Source: JBDSTZ01 sp039927975
Lineage (GTDB): Bacteria; Pseudomonadota; Gammaproteobacteria; Burkholderiales; Burkholderiaceae_D
Assembly (NCBI GenBank): GCA_039927975.1
Contig: JBDSTZ010000323.1
Span: 1-6,494, forward strand
DNA: 6,494 nt
Reading direction: 5' to 3'
Numbering within the stretch: the first letter of the stretch is position 1; each line of letters starts with the position of its first letter. The notes under the pieces were generated by a model. That model did not search any database. It was not told the DNA's origin and saw only the letters and a program-made list of their open reading frames with translations. This document shows positions 1 through 5,967 of this stretch, in pieces. Both the position numbers and the translations under genes were made by a program.

Positions 1-627
1 CGCTGGCAGGAGCCGCAGCACCTGTCCAACTTCGTCACCGAGCGCGCGCATTCGCTGGAGCAATGGCAAAACCAGGCGACGCCGAGCGTGGCGCGCCTGC
101 TGCCGGGTTGCGGCATTGAGCTGTTGCTGCCGGAAGCGTATTACGTGGCCTGCCGCGAAGCGGACAAGCTGATCCGTCCGGTTTCGATCCGCGCCGCCGT
201 GCACTACCTGACCAACACCCTGTCGGTCGAACCGTCCGACCTGCGCGCCGTCATCGCCGCGTTCGGCGAGGAATCGGCCGACGGCCAGGTCGACGAATAC
301 CGCGTCGGCTTCACCCTGCGCCAGACCAGCGACGTCATCTACGGCATCGTCTGGCCGCTGTACGGCCAGGAAGACGAGGACGGCACGCCGATCGAAGGCT
401 TGATCAACGTCGACGCCGACGACATGGTCGAGCACAAGGCGCCGCTGGAAGAAATCGTCGGCCACCTGAACGAAGCGGGCATCACGCACATCAAAAAGCA
501 CGCCGAGCGCTTCGTGGCCGAGTATTGCGACGACTGCGGCGCGCCGCTGTTCGCCGATCCAGCGGGCGAGCTGGTGCATGCCGAAATGCCGGACGATACG
601 CCGCAGGGCGGCGAGCATTTCCACTGA
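1..627 (+). CDS. DUF2863-like family protein, C-terminal part (5' end outside window)
   Basis: The frame is open from base 1 to the TGA at 625-627, giving 208 visible residues. The GTG at 88 is only an internal codon, because nothing upstream interrupts the frame and the coding character is the same before and after it. The fragment is a soluble, acidic protein with no membrane segment. Near the C-terminus is a CxxC pair (Cys codons at 526 and 535, in the context YCDDCGAPLF), followed by an acidic, His-containing tail ending HFH. From memory this matches the C-terminal region of the DUF2863 family, conserved proteins of unknown function in Burkholderiales of about 400 residues, so about half would lie upstream. 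The CxxC could bind metal, but that is inference. GC is about 63-65% in sampled lines, typical of the window. A strong terminator follows 23 bases after the stop, so this is the last gene of its transcript. Confidence 0.7.
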   Translation, partial: RWQEPQHLSNFVTERAHSLEQWQNQATPSVARLLPGCGIELLLPEAYYVACREADKLIRPVSIRAAVHYLTNTLSVEPSDLRAVIAAFGEESADGQVDEYRVGFTLRQTSDVIYGIVWPLYGQEDEDGTPIEGLINVDADDMVEHKAPLEEIVGHLNEAGITHIKKHAERFVAEYCDDCGAPLFADPAGELVHAEMPDDTPQGGEHFH

Positions 628-650
628 TCGCGCGGCGGTTCAATCAATAG

Positions 651-676
651 AAAGCCCGGCATCGACCGGGCTTTTT
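651..676 (+). terminator. Rho-independent terminator after the DUF2863-like gene
   Basis: A perfect 9-bp stem is visible: AAAGCCCGG (651-659) pairs with CCGGGCTTT (666-674) across the six-base loop CATCGA. The T-run continues to 676. It lies 23 bases after the stop codon at 627. The AAA on the left arm also gives a T-run on the other strand, so it could work in both directions, although no gene approaches from the right on the minus strand here. Confidence 0.93.
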
Positions 677-847
677 ATCGCCTGCGCGGTCCGTCTCGGG
701 AAGCTCCGGCGTGTATGATTTTGCGCGTGTCATAAGTTCTTCGGTTGATGAAATTTACGAAACCAGAGTGTCCGAAAAGTCAAGGTACCTCACCCTGCGC
801 ATTGGCCCGCGTATAGCCCCTGCCCCAGCGTCCTCAACCTGGCGAGC

Positions 848-853
848 TATAAT
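848..853 (+). promoter_or_regulatory. Candidate -10 box for the Imm51-like gene
   Basis: A perfect TATAAT lies 70 bases upstream of the ATG at 924, in a 296-base gene-free stretch (628-923) that otherwise holds only the terminator at 651-676. No convincing -35 hexamer is present 16-18 bases upstream, where the sequence is GC-rich with no TTG. The promoter may therefore be weak or activator-dependent, or the match may be chance. Confidence 0.4.
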
Positions 854-923
854 CCGCAACTGCCTCCTTCCATATGCCAGCGTTAGAACAACGTCCGTTC
901 AGATAACTTTAGAGGAGCAACTG

Positions 924-1328
924 ATGCCACACCAGACACCCGAATGGGCTATTCCGACGAACATCAGCGAAATCGTTGATGCCAACGAAATGTGGGAGGA
1001 CGAAAGCTGGGCCCCGTTTTTGCTCACCGTCATTGGCGGAACTACCTACAAAGGACGCGATATTCCATTGGCATGGCAGATCGAATTTGAACCTGCAGAA
1101 GATGCATTTCAAGGTCCAAACAAAGCGGTCGTCGCTCTTGGGATTGAACCCGACGGATATGGATGGGCAAACGTCCTTCACAGTGTTATTTCGAAACATC
1201 ATCCCGAAATTGTGGATGAACTTCAGTTCGGGGACACCGACAGTGACGCTTGCGTTGTATGGGTCGAATCTGAAAGCTCATGCAAGACATTGATGCACGT
1301 TGCGTGGGGCCTGATAGCAGGAAAGTAA
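924..1328 (+). CDS. Imm51-like immunity protein (putative)
   Basis: This encodes 134 residues, probably cytoplasmic, with no signal or membrane segment. The frame stays open upstream to an ATG at 711. The ATG at 924 is preferred because a good Shine-Dalgarno (AGAGGAG, 911-917) sits six bases before it and the upstream translation is basic and unlike the rest. The product is acidic. Its central and C-terminal pattern is a GYGW motif (residues 78-81), an amphipathic helix, a PEI...F block (about 94-102), an acidic turn, a short hydrophobic strand (110-113) and a final helix. From memory this resembles Imm51 proteins, which neutralise toxins of polymorphic or contact-dependent systems. GC is about 50% in sampled lines, well below its neighbours, suggesting transfer. 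No toxin gene is in the window, so it would be an orphan immunity gene. The family call rests on motif recollection only. Confidence 0.55.
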   Translation: MPHQTPEWAIPTNISEIVDANEMWEDESWAPFLLTVIGGTTYKGRDIPLAWQIEFEPAEDAFQGPNKAVVALGIEPDGYGWANVLHSVISKHHPEIVDELQFGDTDSDACVVWVESESSCKTLMHVAWGLIAGK

Positions 1329-1417
1329 CTTGCAGCCGTCGAACCGGCTATCTGGATGGATTATTGGCACCAGCACCAAGCGTCACCGCAAGGAACCATC
1401 GCAGCAAAAAGGACGTG

Positions 1418-1460
1418 AAAAAACCAACCGAATCCCAATGCAATATTAGATCTTGCTGGG
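1418..1460 (-). terminator. Weak candidate terminator for the membrane-protein pair
   Basis: Read on the minus strand, CCCA-GCAA (1460-1453) can pair with TTGC-TGGG (1443-1434), with a small bulge and a nine-base loop. A run of six T follows about ten bases later (complement of 1423-1418). The gap between stem and T-run is longer than usual, so this is tentative. The rest of 1329-1474 shows no gene or other clear signal. Confidence 0.22.
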
Positions 1461-1474
1461 AAGAGGCTGACGAA

Positions 1475-1963
1475 TCAACCGCGGGCTGCGCCCGTCAAGC
1501 GCGACGCCTTCTTACGGAACAGCTGTCCACCGCGCCAGAGCTTCCAAAGTGTGGTCAGGCTGGCGATAGACACGATTGCCCAGCACGCGATGGCCAGCAC
1601 GCCACCGAAACGCCGGCGGGTCACGAACACGAACACCCAGAAAAACAGGACGTAGCAGGCCGGGCCCGCACATATCGCACAGATGAGGGACTGCGCCTTT
1701 GCGCCCAGCCTCAAGCTCAGCGCGGGAACGAAAAAGACGCACAGCACCACGAGCAGGGTGAAGGCGCCTTCCGGATTCACAGCGGCAATCTCTCCCACCG
1801 CCTCCCGGGCTTTATCGAATCCGTACAGAGTCGACTCCTTGACGGCCAATCGCTGGTCGACGCCAGCTTCCTGGCTGCACGTCGACAAGGGCAGCACGAA
1901 ACAACAGGCCAGCAGCCAGGCAGCGAACTTTTTCACCAGCGCGACGGTTGGTACAAACGGCAT
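1475..1963 (-). CDS. Hypothetical inner-membrane protein with signal/lipoprotein-like N-terminus
   Basis: This encodes 162 residues of a family I do not recognise. The start at 1963 is supported by a GGAG Shine-Dalgarno six bases upstream in CACGGAGTTCACATG. The N-terminus has two lysines (11-12), a hydrophobic stretch (13-26) and a Cys at 29 in LSTC. This resembles a lipobox, but Thr at -1 is not standard, so lipidation is doubtful. A short polar region (30-65) follows, then three predicted membrane helices (about 67-86, 94-113 and 119-139) and a very basic tail. The RRR at 116-118 suggests a cytoplasmic loop or end. The gene starts 41 bases after the stop of the 251-aa membrane protein on the same strand with no terminator between them, so co-transcription is likely. 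Function is unknown. The open plus-strand frames across it look like antisense shadows, because only the minus frame gives a coherent signal/TM/basic-tail architecture. Confidence 0.75.
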   Translation of the reverse strand: MPFVPTVALVKKFAAWLLACCFVLPLSTCSQEAGVDQRLAVKESTLYGFDKAREAVGEIAAVNPEGAFTLLVVLCVFFVPALSLRLGAKAQSLICAICAGPACYVLFFWVFVFVTRRRFGGVLAIACWAIVSIASLTTLWKLWRGGQLFRKKASRLTGAARG

Positions 1964-2004
1964 GTGAACTCCGTGGATGGATGGAGTGAAGGAACGTTTC
2001 GGTG

Positions 2005-2760
2005 TCAGCAGGGTACAACGCTGAGCGTGCTGCCCACCGCGTGCAAAGTGCCATTCATCAAGCGCGTGACGACACGGCCGCGATTGAAAACCACATCCGA
2101 CAGACAGGCAATCGCCAGCCCCATCCAGGCAAAGTACGCCAAGCCCACATACCTGCCGAACAGGATCGTGTGCAGCCAGTCTTGCTCGAACAAATACATG
2201 CCTCCCACCAGCAGCGCCGAACCGATCAGCACCAGCGCCGGCAGCAACAACTGAACACCGGCCCGCTTGCGCACCACGACGGCGATGCCGAGCAGCGCGA
2301 ACACCAGCGCATTCACGCCCGTAAAAATCCGGAATTCCCGCGTCAGCGCCGCCGCCACTTCCATGTATTTGGTACGGATCAGGGTGTCGATGCGTTCGTT
2401 CATATGCGTGAGCTGCGCCAGCCTGTCATGCGAAATCGCCTCGATCATCTTTCGGCAGGGACAAGACGGATCGCGCATCTGATCCGCGATGGCGCCTATC
2501 CTGGCCGGCAAATCCTTCGCGAGGCCACGTTTGAGCGCATCGATTTCCTCGGCATTACGCCCGCTGATCCGGGCGAGCACGCTGCCGAGGCGGCTGTCCT
2601 GCAAACTGTCGAGCTGTGTGCCGACCCGATGTTCGAGCTCAATCAGCACCACCTTGCGGGCGAGCGATTCGACAAACGCCGGTTGTATGTAGGACAGGAG
2701 GAATGCCGCGCCGAAGCCGATTGTGCCAACCAGGCTGAGAATGCCAAAGAATTTACGCAT
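2005..2760 (-). CDS. Conserved-looking membrane protein with large periplasmic helical domain, unknown function
   Basis: This encodes 251 residues from the ATG at 2760. The frame is open further upstream (to 2991), but that extension is low-complexity and Cys-rich, unlike a protein N-terminus, whereas MRKFFGILSL begins a clear signal-anchor. No strong Shine-Dalgarno precedes this ATG. Layout: membrane helix 1 (about 4-23); a largely helical charged domain (about 30-140) containing a CPC motif (Cys100, Cys102) followed by Arg103; then three helices (about 145-163, 170-191 and 203-222) and a basic tail. The RK at 2-3 and RKR at 164-166 place those segments inside by the positive-inside rule, which puts the 30-140 domain and the DW-containing loop (192-202) in the periplasm. 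I recall similar unnamed hypothetical proteins in proteobacteria but no function. It probably leads a two-gene unit with the 162-aa membrane protein 41 bases downstream. Confidence 0.82.
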   Translation of the reverse strand: MRKFFGILSLVGTIGFGAAFLLSYIQPAFVESLARKVVLIELEHRVGTQLDSLQDSRLGSVLARISGRNAEEIDALKRGLAKDLPARIGAIADQMRDPSCPCRKMIEAISHDRLAQLTHMNERIDTLIRTKYMEVAAALTREFRIFTGVNALVFALLGIAVVVRKRAGVQLLLPALVLIGSALLVGGMYLFEQDWLHTILFGRYVGLAYFAWMGLAIACLSDVVFNRGRVVTRLMNGTLHAVGSTLSVVPC

Positions 2761-2975
2761 TGGAAAATAAAACCTATCGATTGAGCTACATAGCATACAC
2801 GAGCATTTTTTAGCCTTGTCGGTAAAGCAGCCAGTTCCCGCAGCGGCCAGAGCGGGCTCGACCCCGGCTCGCTGGCGCCAACCTTGCTCGACCTTGTGAT
2901 CGTATCCCTGCTGGCCGTGGCTTTGGCAAATAGAAGCTGTCACAATAAGTTCCCGACTCTTAAAAAAACTAAAAC
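2761..2975. other. Divergent intergenic region between the membrane pair and the cytochrome-PQQ gene
   Basis: These 215 bases must hold the promoters of both flanking transcripts. On the minus strand a TATGCT hexamer lies about 30 bases before the ATG at 2760, with only a poor -35. The interior is GC-rich, with a repeated GCTCGACC (from about 2854 and 2887) and an imperfect CCCGC/GCGGG dyad near 2836-2856. The two ends are AT-rich. I see no small gene or structured RNA in it. Confidence 0.4.
2923..2951 (+). promoter_or_regulatory. Possible sigma-70 promoter for the cytochrome-PQQ gene
   Basis: TTGGCA (2923-2928, five of six to consensus) is separated by 17 bases from TAAGTT (2946-2951, three of six). 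The spacing is right but the -10 is poor. It lies 24 bases before the ATG at 2976. The leader between them is A-rich and has no clear Shine-Dalgarno. Confidence 0.3.
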
Positions 2976-4367
2976 ATGAAGACATTTGCACGTGGCGCCG
3001 CTCTGCTGGCTCTGATTCTGACCGCCTCTGGCGTCAACGCCGCGCCTGAACTGACGGCGCAGGCGCTCTACCAAAACAATTGCGCCGCCTGCCATGGGGC
3101 GAACATGGAGGGCGGTGTCGGCCCCACGCTGCTCCAGCACAAGTGGCTGCACGGCGAGCCGACCAAGGCCAACCTGCAACAAGTGATCGGCAATGGCGTG
3201 CCGGAAAAGGGCATGCCTGCCTGGTCGACCGTCCTGCGCCCGGCGGAGATTGAACGGCTGGCGGAGCATCTCGCCTCGTTCTCCAGCGTCATCCCGGCGG
3301 CGCGCAACGGCGTCTCACAGGTCACGCCGATCCCCGACCTGGCCGGTTTCAAGTTGCCCAAGGGTTTCCATATCAGCGTGTACGCCGACGGCGCGCCGGC
3401 TGCGCGCGCGCTGGCCGTGTCCGGCAGCGGCATCGTCTATGTGGGCTCACGCGCCGCTGGCAAGGTGTATGCCTTGGTGCCGAGCGCCGACAAGGCCAGC
3501 GCCAGCGTCGTCGTCATCGCCGAAAAGCTGTCGGCCCCGATCGGCCTGACCCTGGTCAACGGCGCGCTGTACGTGGCCGAAATCCACCGCGTGATCCGTT
3601 TCGACGACATCGACAAGCGCTATGCCAGCAAGCCCTCGTTCGTGGTGGTGAAGGGCGACATCCCCAAGGAAACGGCGCACGGCGAGAAGGTGCTCAAACT
3701 CGGCCCGGACGGCAAGCTCTACATGCCGGTCGGCGCGCCCTGCAACCGATGCAACAAGGAAGACGAGCCGCACTCGAAGATCTGGCGCATGGACCCTGAC
3801 GGCAGCCATTTCGAGGAGTACGCGCGCGGCATCCGCAACGTGGTCGGTTTCGCCTTCCATCCCCAGACCAAGGCGCTGTGGTTCACCGATAACGGCCCTG
3901 ACAGTCTGGGCGACAACGGACCATCGGACGAACTGAACGTGGCGCCCAAGGCCGGCCTGCATTTCGGCTTCCCGTATTGCCACGGCGGCGCGGTGCCCGA
4001 TCCGGAATTTGCCAAGGGCCGCAGCTGCGATGAATTCGTCGCGCCGGTGGCCAAGCTGGGGCCGCACGTGGCCTCGCTGGGCCTGACTTTTTATACGGGC
4101 ACGCAATTCCCGACCACCTATCAAGGCAATCTGTTTGTCGCGGAACACGGCTCATGGAACCGGCCGAACCGGATCGGCTATCGCATCGCCCTGATCACTC
4201 TGTACGGCGACAAGGTGGTCAGCGACACGCCCTTCCTCGAAGGCTTCCTGCGCGGCGAGGCCGTGGTCGGACGGCCGGCCGATGTTGCCGTGCTGGCCGA
4301 TGGATCGATGCTGGTGTCCGACGATTACGGTGGCCGCGTCTACCGGATCACGTACGACGGAAAATAA
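2976..4367 (+). CDS. Secreted cytochrome c / PQQ-dependent sugar (sorbosone-type) dehydrogenase fusion
   Basis: This encodes 463 residues. A Sec signal peptide (residues 1-22, cleavage near VNA-A) exports it to the periplasm. Residues about 25-105 form a class I cytochrome c domain: haem site CAACH (Cys36, Cys39, His40) with Met80 in GMPAW as the likely sixth ligand. After a Pro-rich linker, residues about 125-462 form a beta-propeller of the PQQ sugar/sorbosone dehydrogenase superfamily (AA12-like). Its hallmarks are HGEKVLKLGPDGKLY (235-249), GIRNVVGFAFHP (285-296), the TDNGPDSLGDNGPSDEL block (304-320), AEHGSWNR (389-396) and DVAVLADGSMLVSDDYGGRVYRI (436-458). The cysteine pairs 256/259 and 335/351 may be disulfides; CNRC lacks the His of a second haem site. 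The expected reaction is oxidation of a sugar or aldose at PQQ, with electrons passing to the fused haem and the respiratory chain; the substrate cannot be told. The ATG at 2976 directly precedes the signal peptide. It is monocistronic, with a terminator just after the stop. Confidence 0.92.
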   Translation: MKTFARGAALLALILTASGVNAAPELTAQALYQNNCAACHGANMEGGVGPTLLQHKWLHGEPTKANLQQVIGNGVPEKGMPAWSTVLRPAEIERLAEHLASFSSVIPAARNGVSQVTPIPDLAGFKLPKGFHISVYADGAPAARALAVSGSGIVYVGSRAAGKVYALVPSADKASASVVVIAEKLSAPIGLTLVNGALYVAEIHRVIRFDDIDKRYASKPSFVVVKGDIPKETAHGEKVLKLGPDGKLYMPVGAPCNRCNKEDEPHSKIWRMDPDGSHFEEYARGIRNVVGFAFHPQTKALWFTDNGPDSLGDNGPSDELNVAPKAGLHFGFPYCHGGAVPDPEFAKGRSCDEFVAPVAKLGPHVASLGLTFYTGTQFPTTYQGNLFVAEHGSWNRPNRIGYRIALITLYGDKVVSDTPFLEGFLRGEAVVGRPADVAVLADGSMLVSDDYGGRVYRITYDGK

Positions 4368-4375
4368 TGCTGGCG

Positions 4376-4407
4376 CGGCGCCTCGGATAACGATGGCGCC
4401 GTTTTCT
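4376..4407 (+). terminator. Rho-independent terminator after the cytochrome-PQQ gene
   Basis: CGGCGCC (4376-4382) pairs perfectly with GGCGCCG (4395-4401) across a 12-base loop, followed directly by TTTTCTT. It begins nine bases after the stop codon (TAA, 4365-4367), which separates this transcript from the downstream GFA-family gene. The stretch to about 4500 shows nothing further. Confidence 0.85.
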
Positions 4408-4528
4408 TAGGCAGGCCAAGGGCGGCAAGTATCGCCCGGCTCTATGGCTGCATCGAGGTACCTGTCAATGTCCCCGATGCACGCGAACGGCTGGAACTCA
4501 CTCCTGCCAAAAACTGACAGTACCGAGG

Positions 4529-4534
4529 TATAAG
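4529..4534 (+). promoter_or_regulatory. Candidate -10 box for the GFA-family gene
   Basis: TATAAG (five of six to consensus) lies 29 bases upstream of the ATG at 4564. The best -35 candidate, CTGCCA at 4504-4509, is 19 bases away, which is a little long. A promoter is expected here because the upstream gene ends in a strong terminator. Confidence 0.4.
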
Positions 4535-4563
4535 ATCCCTGCTTTCCCCACGGAGAGCACATC

Positions 4564-4968
4564 ATGCCAAAGACCTACCACGGAAGCTGCCATTGTGGCG
4601 CCGTCCGCTACGAAGCCGACCTCGACTTGAGCGCAGGCTCGGGCAAGTGCAACTGCTCGATCTGCACCAAGACCCGCAACTGGAACGTCGTCATCAAACC
4701 CGACGCCTTCCGCCTGCCGGCCGGCGAAGCGGCCCTGAGCGACTATCAATTTGCCACCAGGAGCGGCCACCACCTGTTCTGCAAGCACTGCGGCGTGCGC
4801 ACCTTCGCCCGAGGCCATGTGGAAGAAATCGGCGGCGACTTCGTCTCGGTCCAGCTCGCGACACTCGACGACGTTTCACCGACAGAATTGCTAGAAGGGC
4901 CGGTCCGTTTCGCCAATGGCCGCGACAACAACTGGTGGAATCCGCCGGAAGAAACGCGCCACCTTTAA
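4564..4968 (+). CDS. GFA (glutathione-dependent formaldehyde-activating / CENP-V-like) family zinc protein
   Basis: This encodes 134 residues, the usual single-domain size of the family, and is cytoplasmic. The start at 4564 is supported by GGAGAG at 4552-4557. The zinc-binding pattern is complete: SCHCGAVRYE near the N-terminus (Cys9, Cys11), CNCSIC (Cys29, Cys31, Cys34) and CKHCG (Cys73, Cys76). In characterised relatives such as Gfa of Paracoccus, these cysteines bind one structural and one catalytic-site zinc, and the protein was proposed to promote S-hydroxymethylglutathione formation. Most family members have no proven activity, so only the fold is secure. No formaldehyde dehydrogenase (adhC/fghA) gene is nearby, so a detoxification role is not supported by context. 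It stands alone between a terminator upstream and a convergent channel gene downstream (65-base gap). Confidence 0.93.
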   Translation: MPKTYHGSCHCGAVRYEADLDLSAGSGKCNCSICTKTRNWNVVIKPDAFRLPAGEAALSDYQFATRSGHHLFCKHCGVRTFARGHVEEIGGDFVSVQLATLDDVSPTELLEGPVRFANGRDNNWWNPPEETRHL

Positions 4969-4996
4969 TTCACGCGACGACAAGCAGCTTGCATGT

Positions 4997-5016
4997 GGCG
5001 CGGGCCCCATCGCGCC
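4997..5016. terminator. GC-rich hairpin between convergent genes
   Basis: GGCGCG (4997-5002) pairs with CGCGCC (5011-5016) across an eight-base loop, in the middle of the 65-base gap between the convergent GFA-family and channel genes. Neither strand has a T-run after it, so it is not a classical intrinsic terminator. It could still slow or end transcription from both sides. Confidence 0.3.
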
Positions 5017-5033
5017 CGGCCACCCCTCATTGC

Positions 5034-5864
5034 CTAGAAATGGTACTCGGCGCGCACCATCGGCGTCTTGGCAAACGCCCCCGGCCCTGCGACCGAGACC
5101 GGATTGCCGAACTTGTTCTTCCAGTACTGATACTCCAGTCCCAGCTTGAAGGTGTTCTTCGCCATGCCCAAGCCGGCCCCGGCATCCCACATGATCTGCA
5201 TGTCGATATTCGTCTCGGCCGCCGTGTTGCCGCCGAACTCATCCTTGCCTTTCGATTCGATAAAATTGGCAAAGCCCTCGAACGACAACGGCAGCGAGCC
5301 GAGTGGAATGCCCCAGTCGAAGGTCAGCATCGCGTGCGTCTTGTAGGTATAGCGCGCGATACCGGTTGGCGCGTTGCTCTCGCGCAGCAGCAGGAGGCTG
5401 CTGTTGAGGTGGCCAGGCACATCCCACATCAGCGTCGGGCCGGCCACGATCATCCGCTTGCGCGAGCTGTAGCCCACATCGTTCTTGGTGTTCCAGTCGA
5501 AGCCGAGGGTCGCGCCGACGCCCTTGACCGGCCCGAACTCGAGCTCGCTGCCCGACACCTTGCCCAGGTCCAGCGTGTTGCGATAGACCACATACGCTTC
5601 CTGCGCGCCCGATTTCAGTCCGGCGGCCGGATCGTTCATGTCCGACAGCAGCATGTCGACATTGAAGAAATTGACGCCGTACTTGTAGCCGCTCACATGG
5701 GTCAGCGCGAAGATATTTTTACTGATGTCCTTGTTGTTGAACGGCTCGGCGAACTCGCTGCCATGGCGCCAGCTGATCGAGGTGTCGCTCCAGTCGGCGG
5801 CCCCGGCGTGCGAACACACCAGGAATGCCAGAACCAGGGACAAGGAACGGATGGGGGAATTCAT
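5034..5864 (-). CDS. Tsx/OmpK-like outer-membrane channel (outer envelope protein)
   Basis: This encodes 276 residues. The frame is open further upstream to 5984, but the ATG at 5864 has a GGAG Shine-Dalgarno eight bases ahead and opens a clear signal peptide (Arg6, hydrophobic 8-18, cleavage near AGA-A at 20-23). The extended start would also overlap the promoter elements described here. The mature part is rich in alternating aromatic/polar strands with glycine-rich turns, typical of a 12-strand-type beta-barrel. It ends in RAEYHF, the C-terminal aromatic residue that signals BAM-dependent assembly. Segments DWSDTSISWRHGSEF (24-38) and GFDWNTKNDVGY (121-132) resemble the Tsx nucleoside-channel/OmpK family. 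Relatives in Burkholderiales are usually labelled outer envelope protein. It should let small solutes, possibly nucleosides, cross the outer membrane; the substrate is unproven. The gene has its own sigma-54-type promoter and a structured 92-93-base leader. Confidence 0.85.
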   Translation of the reverse strand: MNSPIRSLSLVLAFLVCSHAGAADWSDTSISWRHGSEFAEPFNNKDISKNIFALTHVSGYKYGVNFFNVDMLLSDMNDPAAGLKSGAQEAYVVYRNTLDLGKVSGSELEFGPVKGVGATLGFDWNTKNDVGYSSRKRMIVAGPTLMWDVPGHLNSSLLLLRESNAPTGIARYTYKTHAMLTFDWGIPLGSLPLSFEGFANFIESKGKDEFGGNTAAETNIDMQIMWDAGAGLGMAKNTFKLGLEYQYWKNKFGNPVSVAGPGAFAKTPMVRAEYHF

Positions 5865-5911
5865 GAATAATCTCCAGAGGTTAAGAAACAGCGACAGCAC
5901 AAGGAATTGGA

Positions 5912-5930
5912 CAATTAAATTTTCTAATTG
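5912..5930 (-). repeat. AT-rich inverted repeat in the channel gene leader
   Basis: CAATTA (5912-5917) and TAATTG (5925-5930) are perfect 6-bp arms around a seven-base AATTTTC spacer. It lies in the predicted 5' leader, about 27-45 bases after the inferred start, between the larger hairpin and the Shine-Dalgarno. It could be a second RNA hairpin or a binding site. AT-richness makes a chance match plausible. Confidence 0.45.
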
Positions 5931-5937
5931 ATGCACG

Positions 5938-5957
5938 CAATCTTGTATCCAAGATTG
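5938..5957 (-). repeat. Perfect inverted repeat at the predicted transcription start
   Basis: CAATCTTG (5938-5945) and CAAGATTG (5950-5957) form perfect 8-bp arms around a four-base TATC spacer. Counting from the sigma-54 -12 element, transcription should start at 5957 or 5956, so the RNA would begin with this hairpin (GAUA loop). It could be a 5' stabilising stem-loop or a DNA operator that blocks promoter escape. The repeat itself is seen directly; the role is inferred. Confidence 0.7.
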
Positions 5958-5967
5958 AATACATATA

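Noticed and set aside
711..923. N-terminal extension of the Imm51-like gene from the ATG at 711
   Set aside because: The extension is basic and unlike the acidic domain, it would cover the TATAAT, and the ATG at 924 has a strong Shine-Dalgarno.
2035..2055. A TGGCAC word on the minus strand resembling a sigma-54 -24 box
   Set aside because: It lacks a TTGC at the required spacing and lies inside the coding sequence of the 251-aa membrane protein.
1280..2254. A 324-codon plus-strand open frame opposite the membrane-protein pair
   Set aside because: Composition is Gln/His/Arg-rich and featureless, with no ribosome site, whereas the minus-strand frames give coherent signal and membrane segments.
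2002..2784. A 260-codon plus-strand open frame opposite the 251-aa membrane protein
   Set aside because: It is an antisense shadow: rich in His/Gln/Arg, with no plausible start signal or domain.
2761..2991. 77-residue extension of the 251-aa membrane protein
   Set aside because: It would overlap the divergent cytochrome-PQQ start, has an odd Cys-rich composition, and would bury the signal-anchor that begins at the ATG at 2760.
3738..3755. CNRC motif in the propeller considered as a second haem c site
   Set aside because: The residue after the second cysteine is Asn rather than His, so it is not a CXXCH site; a disulfide fits better.
3447..4148. A 233-codon minus-strand open frame inside the cytochrome-PQQ gene
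   Set aside because: The plus-strand gene has unmistakable haem and propeller motifs; this frame is the usual antisense opening of high-GC coding sequence.
4593..5870. A 425-codon open frame on the plus strand
   Set aside because: It overlaps the GFA gene in another frame and runs antisense through the whole channel gene. Its product is Arg/His/Ala-rich with no domain pattern, which is typical of antisense frames in GC-rich DNA.
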